A DNA stretch of 30,916 nt from an uncultured Desulfobacterales bacterium (GTDB lineage: Bacteria > Desulfobacterota > Desulfobacteria > Desulfobacterales > G020354645), in contig CAMYNZ010000001.1 of NCBI GenBank assembly GCA_947259865.1, forward strand, positions 1 through 30,916, in the 5' to 3' direction. Numbering within the stretch: the first letter of the stretch is position 1; every line of letters begins with the position of its first letter. The notes beneath the pieces are model-generated. The model ran no database searches, was not told the DNA's origin, and saw nothing but the letters and a program-made list of their open reading frames with translations. The position numbers and the translations under genes are program-made. Below are positions 1 through 7,281 of this stretch, one piece after another.

Positions 1-231
1 GCCAAGGATATTAATCTGATAGCCGTAGATAAAATTAAACGGCCGTATCAGGCTAAAGTAAAAATCCGTCTGAACTCACGCGCAGTTGGTGCCACCGTGC
101 TTCCCTATAAAAACGGCAGGCTTAAAGTTATTTTCAATAAAGCCCAGCTGTCGGTAACCCCGGGACAACACGCTGTTTTTTATGACAAAGATACCGTAAT
201 TGGGGGCGGGGTAATTCAAAAAGCACTTTAG
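1..231 (+). CDS. mnmA: tRNA-specific 2-thiouridylase MnmA, C-terminal end (partial)
   Basis: Only the last 76 codons are present; the gene starts before the window. The reading frame is open from base 1 to a TAG at 229-231. The residues form the C-terminal beta-barrel of MnmA: a VKIR strand, then an AQLSVTPGQHAVFYD segment and a GGGVI strand just before the stop, the usual family ending. MnmA is the cytoplasmic enzyme that 2-thiolates U34 of Lys, Glu and Gln tRNAs, using ATP and a relayed persulfide. The PP-loop and catalytic cysteines lie in the missing part. The stop codon touches a dispersed repeat beginning near 225-236. larE, another PP-loop sulfur enzyme, follows about 100 bases later on the same strand. 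Confidence 0.9.
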   Translation, partial: AKDINLIAVDKIKRPYQAKVKIRLNSRAVGATVLPYKNGRLKVIFNKAQLSVTPGQHAVFYDKDTVIGGGVIQKAL

Positions 232-235
232 TGTC

Positions 236-282
236 ATGTCCCAAAAATAATTTTGAATAGTCTTGCAGCGGTTTGAAAGCCT
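236..282 (+). repeat. Partial copy of the 115-bp MITE-like element
   Basis: These 47 bases match 30724-30770 at 40 of 47 positions without a gap, including a perfect 19-base run (TGCAGCGGTTTGAAAGCCT). Similarity continues weakly leftward through the mnmA stop codon (CACTT..TAG..ATGTCCC). I see no convincing right end here, so this is probably a decayed or truncated copy. It fills most of the space between mnmA and larE. Confidence 0.7.
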
Positions 283-328
283 GTCACCGTTTATATGAAC
301 GGGGTGTTCAAGGGAGGTTCTTAAGAAA

Positions 329-1195
329 ATGAGAAAATCCAATATGGATAAGAAAAAGCCGGCCGACGAGATTCAACCGGAAGTTGACGCACAAAGACTG
401 AAAGAATATTTTTGCGGATATGCTCACGGCATTGTCGCCTATAGCGGCGGTGTTGACAGTGCACTGCTGGCATTTGTGGCTCACGAGGCCCTGGGGGAAA
501 ATATGATGGTGGTTCTAGCCGACAGCCCCTCTCTATCCCGTCGCGAATATCGTTTGGCCCTGGATTTTGCTAAACACCATACCATACCGCTTCAAGTTGT
601 ACGGACCCAGGAGATGAAAAATCCGGATTACCGGGCCAATCCCGCTAATCGCTGCTATTTCTGCAAGACGGCGCTTTTCGAAAAAATCGAGCAGTTCCGC
701 CGGCAGCTGCAGAAACCATTGGGTGTATCGACCTGGCCGATTTTTTATGGCGCCAACCTGGATGATCTCGGTGATTTTCGACCGGGAATGCAGGCGGCCC
801 GTGAAGCCTCAATCCTGGCGCCCTACATTGAATTGAATATCAATAAACGCACTATCCGTGCAATATGTGCTTACTACGGTCTGGATATCGCTGAAAAACC
901 GGCCATGCCCTGCATGGCCAGCAGGATAGCCTATGGAGAGGAAGTAACCCGGGAAAAACTGGATCAGATTGAAGCAGCGGAAAATTTTCTCTACACACTC
1001 GGTTTCCGGGTGTTGAGAGTTCGACATCATGGAGATATCGCCAGGATAGAGGTTCCTCAAGGGGACTGCGCGGCATTGCTTGAGAACCGGAAAAAGATAA
1101 GCAGCAAACTGCATAAATTGGGGTTTGTTTATGTTTCGCTGGATCTGGATGGATTTAAAAGCGGCTCCCTGAATGCTGCCCTGAAACCGGAGTGA
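329..1195 (+). CDS. larE: LarE-family ATP-dependent sacrificial sulfur transferase
   Basis: This 288-residue protein has the PP-loop motif SGGVDS at residues 39-44, an NRCYFCK motif at 107-113, and the family signature PCMASRIAYG around 194-203. Cys195 in that signature aligns with the cysteine that LarE of Lactobacillus gives up as sulfur donor, so this looks like the one-cysteine sacrificial type rather than the Fe-S type. LarE adenylates and thiolates the pyridinium dicarboxylate mononucleotide on the way to the nickel-pincer nucleotide of lactate racemase-like enzymes. An AGGGAGG at 311-317 supports the ATG at 329; an ATG at 344 is the alternative. No larA, larB or larC lies in the window, so the target enzyme is unknown. 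The gene faces the next one tail to tail with a 50-base gap. Confidence 0.88.
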   Translation: MRKSNMDKKKPADEIQPEVDAQRLKEYFCGYAHGIVAYSGGVDSALLAFVAHEALGENMMVVLADSPSLSRREYRLALDFAKHHTIPLQVVRTQEMKNPDYRANPANRCYFCKTALFEKIEQFRRQLQKPLGVSTWPIFYGANLDDLGDFRPGMQAAREASILAPYIELNINKRTIRAICAYYGLDIAEKPAMPCMASRIAYGEEVTREKLDQIEAAENFLYTLGFRVLRVRHHGDIARIEVPQGDCAALLENRKKISSKLHKLGFVYVSLDLDGFKSGSLNAALKPE

Positions 1196-1245
1196 GCCGC
1201 AATCGATTTATCTCTTTGGGCACCCCTCGAAAAACAAAACCAAAA

Positions 1246-2223
1246 TTACGATCCTGGCCTAAGCCTGTAAGCTTTATAACGGTCGGCAGAGTGCACTTTG
1301 ATATCCCGCATCCGGGTTCCCTGCAAAATGCTCAGGGGCACGTCGATACCCGCTTTGCCGAGCGCCCAGACTTTACGGTAAAAATCTGCCAGCCCGTGCA
1401 CTGCGTTCAGATTAACTGTAAGAATGATGTCGCCGGGTCTCAAACCGGCCTTGTCGGCGGGACCCCCGGATGTGACTCGAATGACAAAAACGCGTCCATG
1501 GGCCTCGTCCGCATGCAAACCCAGCCAGGGCTGCGGAGGATCATGGGAGCGGCCTGCAGAAATAAGATCGGTCAGGATCGGTTTGAGGCGGTCAATCGGA
1601 ACAAACATGTTACAGGGGACGGTGCCAAATCCGGGCAGCGCAACCTGGGTGAAAATAGATCCTATGCCCAGAAGCTGGCCGTCACGCCCGATAAGGGCGG
1701 CACCGCCGAAATTCGCATGGGGAGGGGCAACAAACAGCGCATCCTCGAGCAGATATTCCCAGTAGCCTGCAAACTCTTTTCGGGAAACGACCCGGGCCCC
1801 CTGAACGGATTCTGATCCACCGTAGCTGGCCACCAGAATGGGATCCCCTTCATTTACCTCGGCAGATTTTCCCAGCTTCATCGGGGAGACATTAAAGGGG
1901 CCTTTGGCCTGCACCAGACCAAAACCGGTTTTGTGATCATACCCCACAAAGGCTGCCGGGACAAGATTGCCGTCCGGCCCAAGGAGTTCGATACTTTCGG
2001 CCTCCAGGATAAGATATCCAATGGTGAGGATATGACCATTGGCGTCTATGACAATACCACTGCCTTCACGTTCGGTTCCCAACGAGCGGGCGGTGCGGGC
2101 ACTGTCCGGAACACTCGAGCGGACCTTTACAATTGATCGCAGCGTATGATCGACATCATGGTCGGCATATGCGGAAATACTGTATAAGACCGCAAAACAT
2201 GCGGCCAGAATGCCCTTTTTCAT
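1246..2223 (-). CDS. Secreted HtrA/S1C-like pseudoprotease with one PDZ domain
   Basis: The 325-residue protein has a signal peptide (residues 1-20, cleavage after AYA), a trypsin-like domain (about 25-220) and a PDZ domain (about 232-312, with GGPADKAGLRPGDIIL). The fold landmarks of DegP/HtrA are present: GSGIVID, ILTIGYLI, and a glycine pair near 173. All three catalytic positions are changed. The His site reads Tyr (Y70 in ILTIGYLI, where DegP has TNNHV), the Asp site reads Gly (about G100 in TGFGLVQ) and the Ser site reads Phe (about F172 in NFGGA). A GGAGG lies 7 bases before the ATG, and the frame is intact, so this is a maintained gene rather than a decaying one. A periplasmic binding or scaffolding role is my inference. 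Similar triad-less proteins are often annotated as S1C proteases. Confidence 0.85.
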   Translation of the reverse strand: MKKGILAACFAVLYSISAYADHDVDHTLRSIVKVRSSVPDSARTARSLGTEREGSGIVIDANGHILTIGYLILEAESIELLGPDGNLVPAAFVGYDHKTGFGLVQAKGPFNVSPMKLGKSAEVNEGDPILVASYGGSESVQGARVVSRKEFAGYWEYLLEDALFVAPPHANFGGAALIGRDGQLLGIGSIFTQVALPGFGTVPCNMFVPIDRLKPILTDLISAGRSHDPPQPWLGLHADEAHGRVFVIRVTSGGPADKAGLRPGDIILTVNLNAVHGLADFYRKVWALGKAGIDVPLSILQGTRMRDIKVHSADRYKAYRLRPGS

Positions 2224-2413
2224 TGTATACCTCCAGCGGCGGATCTTGGACCTCGAAAATCGCCCGAATTAGGTGTCGATCAAAATAATATGTTCTTGAA
2301 ATTTCAATTGTCAACGGTGACAACAAAATCGCCAGGTAACGAAAGTGAAACGCCCGCACCAAAGAAAATGCTTTATTACAAGTGAAGTATATTTTTCAGG
2401 GGTCGGGGTATTT

Positions 2414-2731
2414 AAGTTAAACCCTAATTGAGCGAAAGTCGAGGTCGAAGATCCGCCTCTGGAGGAGTGCGCCATATCCAAGGCGTCCAAGGGTGAAGCC
2501 GTAGTAAGCTACTGCGAACCCTTGGCAACGTAGACGCTTTAGGAGTCAAGCCAAAGGCTATGGCGTGCTATCGGCTTTCCCGGAGGGGAAACAAAATGGA
2601 AATAAAATGATAAAATCCTTATTTCACTTATTTTCGCAATATAATTTTCAGCGAATATCTCAATACATCTGCGTCAATCGTGCTTTTACAAAGTTTTTCC
2701 ATTTTGTTTACGCTCATTTAGGGTTAAATTT
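2414..2731. mobile_element. MITE-like element, 318 bp, imperfect terminal inverted repeats
   Basis: The 21 bases at 2414-2434 match the reverse complement of 2711-2731 at 18 of 21 positions, sharing AACCCTAA and TGAGCG cores. Weaker similarity may extend about 15 bases outward on each side (GGGGTCGG against GAGGTAGG). The interior has no gene but contains a strong nested palindrome at 2469-2566 and an AT-rich right half. Size, terminal repeats and lack of coding capacity fit a miniature inverted-repeat element. No clear target-site duplication was seen, and no second copy lies in the window. Confidence 0.5.
2469..2566. repeat. Nested palindromic structure inside the 318-bp element
   Basis: Four inverted pairs are stacked around a centre near 2506: GCGCCATA/TATGGCGT (2469-2476 with 2559-2566), AAGGCGTC/GACGCTTT (2480-2487 with 2533-2540), CCAAGGGT/ACCCTTGG (2487-2494 with 2518-2525) and GTAG/CTAC (2501-2504 with 2509-2512). 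Mismatches are mostly G-T type, which would still pair in RNA. The AAGGCGTC base of the stem and the GCAACG on the right side recur at the hairpin at 30846-30916, whose middle stem has a different sequence. Confidence 0.6.
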
Positions 2732-2803
2732 TTCTGAGCCTACCTCAAAAGACAAGGCTTGCAGCAGAAGAATCCGAACGAGCGTATGACCCATTTTTTT
2801 GCG

Positions 2804-3166
2804 TTAGCTGTCCTCTAGTTGGGTCAGGACACTGTCTTTTCGCATCACGTAGATGTGCGAAAATTCAGAGTCCCGGGTCGCACCGTGCCAGTGTTTCTCC
2901 TCTGCCGGGATAAGGATAATATCGCCTTCAGTTACTACCGTTTCCTCTTCTTCGGTGGCTACGATACCCTTCCCGGCGGTAATAATCAGGATCTGTTCGG
3001 TGCTGTGAGAGTGAAATTTGTTGCGCACACCCTTGCCAAAATTTACTATATTTACACGATACTCCTGGCTGTCCGTAGGCAATTCCTGAAGTGACACATC
3101 AGAACTCGTAAATAGCGGGCTTTCAAACGGCGCTTTTTTAACTTTACTCATTTTAACGATTTTCAT
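2804..3166 (-). CDS. Single-domain cupin protein
   Basis: A 120-residue small cupin. The two cupin motifs are visible: HSHSTEQ at 52-58 followed by a glycine turn (ITAGKG), and GDIILIPAEEKHWHGA at 81-96. Likely metal ligands are His52, His54, the Glu57/Gln58 position and His92. The N-terminal 35 residues are extra and polar. An AAAGGAGG six bases before the ATG at 3166 fixes the start. Small cupins of this kind bind a divalent metal and act as isomerases, decarboxylases or sensors; nothing here selects among these. It is divergently oriented to the hemerythrin gene, with about 320 bases between, so the two could share a control region. Confidence 0.85.
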   Translation of the reverse strand: MKIVKMSKVKKAPFESPLFTSSDVSLQELPTDSQEYRVNIVNFGKGVRNKFHSHSTEQILIITAGKGIVATEEEETVVTEGDIILIPAEEKHWHGATRDSEFSHIYVMRKDSVLTQLEDS

Positions 3167-3490
3167 TTAGGCCTCCTTTTAATTATTCCGAAAAAATGGG
3201 GACAGGTGCATCACCGGTATTGGTCATATCATATTCCAGTGCCATACAAAATGAATATCCTGATTACAGAGCCAGATTATTTTGGCACATCTTCTGCTTT
3301 TTTGGGTAGTTTGACTTAAATCAAGGTAATGTAAGGTCCTCCGGTTAAACTAATCCGTAAATATATCGTTTGTCCACCTGTCAGCGTTAGTTTGGTGCAT
3401 TATCATCAACAAAGCGGGATGAGCGACTAAATCTCGCGATCACAAATGTCAGCCCGGATCAGGCTTTATTTCGTATCATATGAGGCAGAT
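3167..3490. other. Divergent intergenic region between cupin and hemerythrin genes
   Basis: About 320 AT-rich bases without a gene. Near the cupin gene it holds the AAAGGAGG ribosome binding site on the minus strand (about 3173-3180). In the middle lies an FNR/Dnr-like palindrome at 3311-3324. A GAGG at 3482-3485 serves the downstream start at 3491. I see no other structure. Confidence 0.6.
3311..3324 (+). promoter_or_regulatory. FNR/Dnr-family operator-like palindrome
   Basis: The site reads TTGACTTAAATCAA, 13 of 14 positions equal to the symmetric form TTGATTTAAATCAA recognised by FNR, Dnr and related CRP-family regulators that sense oxygen or NO. It lies 180 bases before the hemerythrin-type gene, whose relatives are commonly NO-regulated. 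The long distance to the start codon leaves room for a leader or implies regulation of the divergent cupin gene instead. Confidence 0.5.
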
Positions 3491-4282
3491 ATGGAAAAAT
3501 ATTTAAACAAAGGCATCAAAGAGATAATCGACGAATTCCCTGAGGTTGAAAATATCCTCAGTGAATACGGCATTGGTTGCGGACCCTGCAATGTGGGCTT
3601 ATGCCTGCTTAAAGATATCGTACAGATTCATAATCTGCCGCAAGATCAGGAACAGCAGCTGATGGCACGAATCGCCCAGCAAATATATCCGGATAAGCGT
3701 ATCGATATCCCCCAGATTAAAAGAAAGATTGATGCCGAAATTCAAAAAATAAGTTATTCCCCACCGATGAAAAAATTGGTGGAAGAGCACGTTTTAATCA
3801 AAAGATGGGCGGCACTCATTCCGGATGTGATCCGGAATATTGATTTAAAAACTGAAGTGGGCCAGCAGGTTATCCGCGACGGTATAGATTTTATCAGATC
3901 ATATGCGGATAGGTATCATCACGCCAAGGAAGAAGACATCCTTTTTAAATACTTTGACGAATCCACCGATATCCTGAAGGTAATGCATGAAGATCATAAA
4001 CAGGCAAGAAGTCACGTCAAGTCAATGCTTGAAGCCCTTGACAAAAAAGATGGCGCAACCCTGGCCAAGCATCTGAATGCATACCGGGACCTGCTCATCG
4101 AGCATATCAGGAAAGAGGATGAGATTTTATATCCCTGGATGGATAAAAACCTTTCCATGCGACAGATCGGTGAACTTTTTTCAAAATTTGATGCGGCGGA
4201 TCAACAGATAGGATTCTCGCCGGTAAAGTATGAAGCATTTATCGAAGAATTGGAGGATAAATTTCAATTAAAGGAGTATTAA
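3491..4282 (+). CDS. DUF542-like/hemerythrin protein, probable iron-sulfur centre repair (RIC/ScdA/YtfE-like)
   Basis: The likely product is 263 residues from the ATG at 3491, which has GAGG five bases upstream; the in-frame ATG at 3446 has no ribosome binding site. The N-terminal part (residues 1-70) carries a cysteine cluster GCGPCNVGLC (C30, C33, C38), like the short cysteine domain of ScdA and DUF542/DUF1858 proteins. A hemerythrin-type four-helix domain follows (about 95-215), with candidate di-iron ligands His100, His143/Glu147, His166 or His169, His205 and Glu209. RIC proteins repair Fe-S clusters after NO or peroxide damage. The next gene starts one base after the stop, so the two are translationally linked. 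The precise biochemical role is inference. Confidence 0.8.
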   Translation: MEKYLNKGIKEIIDEFPEVENILSEYGIGCGPCNVGLCLLKDIVQIHNLPQDQEQQLMARIAQQIYPDKRIDIPQIKRKIDAEIQKISYSPPMKKLVEEHVLIKRWAALIPDVIRNIDLKTEVGQQVIRDGIDFIRSYADRYHHAKEEDILFKYFDESTDILKVMHEDHKQARSHVKSMLEALDKKDGATLAKHLNAYRDLLIEHIRKEDEILYPWMDKNLSMRQIGELFSKFDAADQQIGFSPVKYEAFIEELEDKFQLKEY

Positions 4283-4283
4283 A

Positions 4284-4763
4284 ATGAGAGAATTTCAGGG
4301 TTGTCCGGGTTCACAGATGTTAAATTTTAACGATAAAATTCAAAACGACAACGAAACAACCGTCGATAAAATTCAATCCCAGCTGAGTCAATGGCCAATT
4401 CAGCTGCACCTGGTATCACCGACCGCGCCCTATTATCAGGGGGCGGATGTGCTTTTAACTGCGGATTGCGTGGCCTATGCGCTGGGAGATTTTCACCGAG
4501 ATTATTTGAAAGGCAAAGCCCTGGCTATCGCATGTCCAAAGCTTGATACCGGGCAGGAAATTTACATCGAAAAAATAAAATCCTGGATCGATGAGGCTAA
4601 AATAAATACGCTCACCATATTGATAATGCAGGTCCCTTGCTGCATGGGGTTATTACAGCTCGCACAGCAGGCCGTTGAGGCCACCGAAAGAAAAGTACCG
4701 GTCAAGTATATCGTGGTTGGCGTTCAGGGAGACATTCTTCAGGAAGAGTGGGCCTCGGTATAA
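4284..4763 (+). CDS. Detached C-terminal domain of a dicluster-ferredoxin family protein
   Basis: This 159-residue protein resembles the C-terminal half of larger 4Fe-4S proteins of anaerobes, in which a dicluster ferredoxin domain is followed by a GCPGS motif and a conserved alpha/beta domain. Here the protein begins right at that junction (GCPGS at residues 6-10) and the ferredoxin cysteines are absent. Recognisable conserved stretches are QWPIQLHLVSPTAPY, ADCVAYA, KGKALAIACPKLD and MQVPCCMGL. Five cysteines remain (C7, C62, C84, C119, C120) and may bind a metal or cluster. GGAG about eight bases before the ATG supports the start. It is coupled to the upstream hemerythrin gene, suggesting a joint role in iron-centre repair or redox stress. 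Family resemblance is from memory. Confidence 0.7.
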   Translation: MREFQGCPGSQMLNFNDKIQNDNETTVDKIQSQLSQWPIQLHLVSPTAPYYQGADVLLTADCVAYALGDFHRDYLKGKALAIACPKLDTGQEIYIEKIKSWIDEAKINTLTILIMQVPCCMGLLQLAQQAVEATERKVPVKYIVVGVQGDILQEEWASV

Positions 4764-4793
4764 TTGCTACCCTTTCCAGCCTGACCAAACAGA

Positions 4794-4906
4794 GTGGTTC
4801 TCAAAAGTTTAATCCCGATTGCCAATGTCCGGGCAAGGACCGTTTTTAAAAGCAATATGGAATTTTTTTTGCGGCATTTTTAGCGGGCAGAATTTTAGAG
4901 AACCAC
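4794..4906. mobile_element. MITE-like element, 113 bp, GTGGTTCTC ends
   Basis: The ends are perfect 9-base inverted repeats, GTGGTTCTC at 4794-4802 and GAGAACCAC at 4898-4906. Similarity continues inward, with one gap, through AAA, TT and CCCG blocks to about 24 bases. The interior contains GTCC/GGAC (4827-4840) followed by CG and five T at 4843-4847, which might terminate the upstream pair of genes weakly. No coding capacity and no second copy in the window. Confidence 0.45.
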
Positions 4907-5007
4907 AATATCAGCAAAAACGGCAGACCTACCACAAACATTTTTCTGAATTTTCATAAAACATCCCGTTGGAATCCTAAGATCAATTCGTTTTTCCATA
5001 CGAACCA

Positions 5008-5053
5008 CTACATAATGTAGAATTTTTCCTTTGACATACAAGATATATTGTAT
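5008..5053 (+). promoter_or_regulatory. Two palindromes upstream of the HDOD kinase gene
   Basis: CTACAT-A-ATGTAG (5008-5020) and ATACAA-GATATA-TTGTAT (5036-5053) are perfect inverted repeats 15 bases apart. A TTGACA at 5031-5036 abuts the second and could be a -35 element, but I see no good -10 at the normal distance. They may be operator sites for the kinase operon; their regulator is unknown. Confidence 0.35.
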
Positions 5054-5150
5054 TAGGGGGGGAATATTACAATACCATGTCTGTTTCTATTCATTTTTTG
5101 CAGATCCATCTAGAAGCTATCTCACCAAGGCAGATAAAGATTAGATTATT

Positions 5151-7265
5151 TTGAAGAAACCGCCAAAAATAATCAAAAGAATAAATTCCGCCATTGCACT
5201 TCCCAGTCTCCCTCAGGTCTTTTTCAAACTCGTTGAGGTCTGCAAAGATGCGGCCACTACCGAAAAAGATATTGCCGGGATAGCAGCTCTGGACCCATCT
5301 ATCAGCCTCAGATTGTTGCGGCTGGTTAATACGAACACCCTCGAAAAGGCAGTTGCCACTCTGGGCCGTGCTATTATTAAAAACATCGCCGTGACTGCAT
5401 CTTTAAGACCGGCCACAAACCCCTTGTTGAAAAACTCATCATTCAACTTTAATCAGTTCTGGTTACACTCGGTGCAATGCGGGGTTATCGCCCGAACCCT
5501 GGCCCAGGAAGTCCACTATGATTACCCGGAGGATGCCTATCTGGCAGGCCTGCTTCACGATATAGGCAAACTGGTTCTGTACGCAAATTTCAGCCGGGAC
5601 TATGTTCCCATTGTCGAAGGTGCGCGCATTAATGAAGAGGTGCTGATTGCTGAAAAAAAGAAAATTGGTGCCACTCATTGCGAAATCGGCTGGAGTTTAA
5701 TCAATCCGCTGGGCCTCCGCTCATTTGTGGCAGATGCCATTCTTTACCATCATTGGCCGGCCAAAGAAATTGCCAATTCTTTTCCTCTGGTTAAAATCGT
5801 TTACGCTGCCAACGCCCTCTGGGGCCGGGAAACAGAAACATCTGCCCGCTTTTCAACATTAGCGAAACTGGATTTGGGACTCGCTAACACCCGGATTGAC
5901 TATATCAAACGCAAAGCAGACAGTGATACTGATACCATCATACACAACCTGGGACTGAGACCTGCTGATATTTCCGATCCGCCTGAGATCGGGACAGTTA
6001 AAAGTGAATACCCGAGCAAGGTGATGTCACTCGAAATCAGGGAAATGTCTATGATTCACGGTGCCGCCAGCAATTTGATATCAGCCACCGGCAGGGAGGC
6101 GATTCAAAAGGAGCTCCTTTTTATGCTCCAGATTCACTTCGAAATCAGAAAGGCCCTCTTTTTCTATTATGACGCGGCCAATAACCTCCTTTTAGCAAAC
6201 CCAACAACCGGCTCCAATTTGGATCAGGCTGTTGCCGGGATTCAATTGCCCGTTCGGGATGATGGCAGTTTCCCATCCCTGGCCCTGCTGAATGAGGAAA
6301 TTGTTGATTCCTTCGGGTATCTTACCGACCAGCTGCTTACCATTGCCGATGAACAACTGATCGGCATCCTGAACACAGAAGGCCTGCTTTGCGTTCCGAT
6401 CATGACCCGACAAAAACATATCGGCGTTATTGTGGCCGGGATAGATGAGCCTCAGTTTCCGCAACTTTCTGAGCAATTGGTTTTACTTAATAAATTTGCA
6501 GAGCATGCCGCCTTATTTCTGGGCGAATATTCTTCCGGAGGCACCGGCAGCTTTGATCGGGACAAATCAATTAACCGAATTGAAGCCGAATCGATGCGTA
6601 AGATTATTCATGAAGTCAAGAATCCGTTGGGTATCATCAAAAATTATCTCAAAATTTTGGGTTCTCGGCTGGATAAAAATTCCACGGCGGTCAATGATGT
6701 TACCGTAATCGGAGAAGAAATTGAAAGGATCAGCCGGATCATCGGCCAACTATCAAAACCAGGTCGACAAACAGACCGGGATCTTGAAGGGGTCGATATT
6801 AACGCTGTAATTCTCAATCTGTCCACGATGTTTAAAAACTCGGAACTCGAACCTTCCAACATAAACCTGCACCAAAAATTGGATCCCTCTCTGCCCCTTT
6901 TTCCGGGCAACCGTAACAGTTTGATTCAAGTTTTCATCAATTTATTGAAAAATTCAGTGGAGGCCATGCCGCAGGGCGGAAACGTTTTTATCGAGACCGT
7001 TTATGAGCGGCATATGAATGAAGACGCAGCCGGAAACATCGTCATTACCATTCGCGATGACGGCCCGGGTATACCGGCTCACATTATGGAACAGCTATTC
7101 GAGCCGGGTACCAGTTCTAAGGGGCCCGAAAACTTCGGTTTAGGCCTGTCCATCAGCAGGGATATCATCAATAATTATAACGGTAGAATGACGTGCAAAA
7201 GCCGTAAAGGAGAGGGCACGATATTACGAATTTCATTGCCGGTGTCAGATTTTGACGCCCTATAA
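5151..7265 (+). CDS. HDOD-GAF histidine kinase
   Basis: This 704-residue soluble protein has an HDOD domain (about 12-210, degenerate HD motif LLHDIGK at 134-140), a GAF-like sensor domain (about 310-460), and a histidine kinase core. The HisKA box HEVKNP places the phosphorylated histidine at 487. The ATPase has an N-box (FINLLKNSVEAM, 595-606), the DDGPGIP motif at 636-642 and the GLGLSISRD box near 663-671. No membrane segment is visible, so it senses a cytoplasmic signal. HDOD domains scaffold signalling and c-di-GMP-linked regulation in this phylum. The start is a TTG at 5151 without a clear ribosome binding site; the true start may differ by a few codons. The next gene begins 16 bases after the stop with a receiver domain, the likely phosphoryl partner. 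Confidence 0.88.
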   Translation: MKKPPKIIKRINSAIALPSLPQVFFKLVEVCKDAATTEKDIAGIAALDPSISLRLLRLVNTNTLEKAVATLGRAIIKNIAVTASLRPATNPLLKNSSFNFNQFWLHSVQCGVIARTLAQEVHYDYPEDAYLAGLLHDIGKLVLYANFSRDYVPIVEGARINEEVLIAEKKKIGATHCEIGWSLINPLGLRSFVADAILYHHWPAKEIANSFPLVKIVYAANALWGRETETSARFSTLAKLDLGLANTRIDYIKRKADSDTDTIIHNLGLRPADISDPPEIGTVKSEYPSKVMSLEIREMSMIHGAASNLISATGREAIQKELLFMLQIHFEIRKALFFYYDAANNLLLANPTTGSNLDQAVAGIQLPVRDDGSFPSLALLNEEIVDSFGYLTDQLLTIADEQLIGILNTEGLLCVPIMTRQKHIGVIVAGIDEPQFPQLSEQLVLLNKFAEHAALFLGEYSSGGTGSFDRDKSINRIEAESMRKIIHEVKNPLGIIKNYLKILGSRLDKNSTAVNDVTVIGEEIERISRIIGQLSKPGRQTDRDLEGVDINAVILNLSTMFKNSELEPSNINLHQKLDPSLPLFPGNRNSLIQVFINLLKNSVEAMPQGGNVFIETVYERHMNEDAAGNIVITIRDDGPGIPAHIMEQLFEPGTSSKGPENFGLGLSISRDIINNYNGRMTCKSRKGEGTILRISLPVSDFDAL

Positions 7266-7281
7266 GGCATAGGAGGGTCAG

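Larger units (their letters stand above)
2224..2803. other. Gene-free stretch of 580 bases dominated by a MITE-like element
   Basis: No convincing gene is seen. Bases 2224-2245 hold the ribosome binding site of the pseudoprotease gene and the rest of its upstream region reaches about 2400. From about 2414 to 2731 lies an element with terminal inverted repeats and an internal palindrome, listed separately. A 74-codon open frame at 2565-2789 has no ribosome binding site and lies largely inside the element. Confidence 0.6.
4764..5150. other. Gene-free stretch of 387 bases: small inverted-repeat element plus upstream region of the kinase gene
   Basis: The first part holds a 113-bp MITE-like element (4794-4906). 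The second part is AT-rich and carries two short palindromes at 5008-5020 and 5036-5053 before the kinase gene. No coding region is supported. Confidence 0.6.

Noticed and set aside
1192..1815. A 207-codon plus-strand frame opposite the HtrA-like gene
   Set aside because: It is the antisense shadow of the well-supported pseudoprotease gene, with no recognisable domain.
2565..2789. A 74-codon frame in the 318-bp element
   Set aside because: It lies mostly in element sequence, has no ribosome binding site and its composition is that of AT-rich non-coding DNA.
5031..5053. Sigma-70 promoter before the HDOD kinase gene
   Set aside because: TTGACA is present, but no acceptable -10 lies 16-18 bases downstream, so I list only the palindromes.
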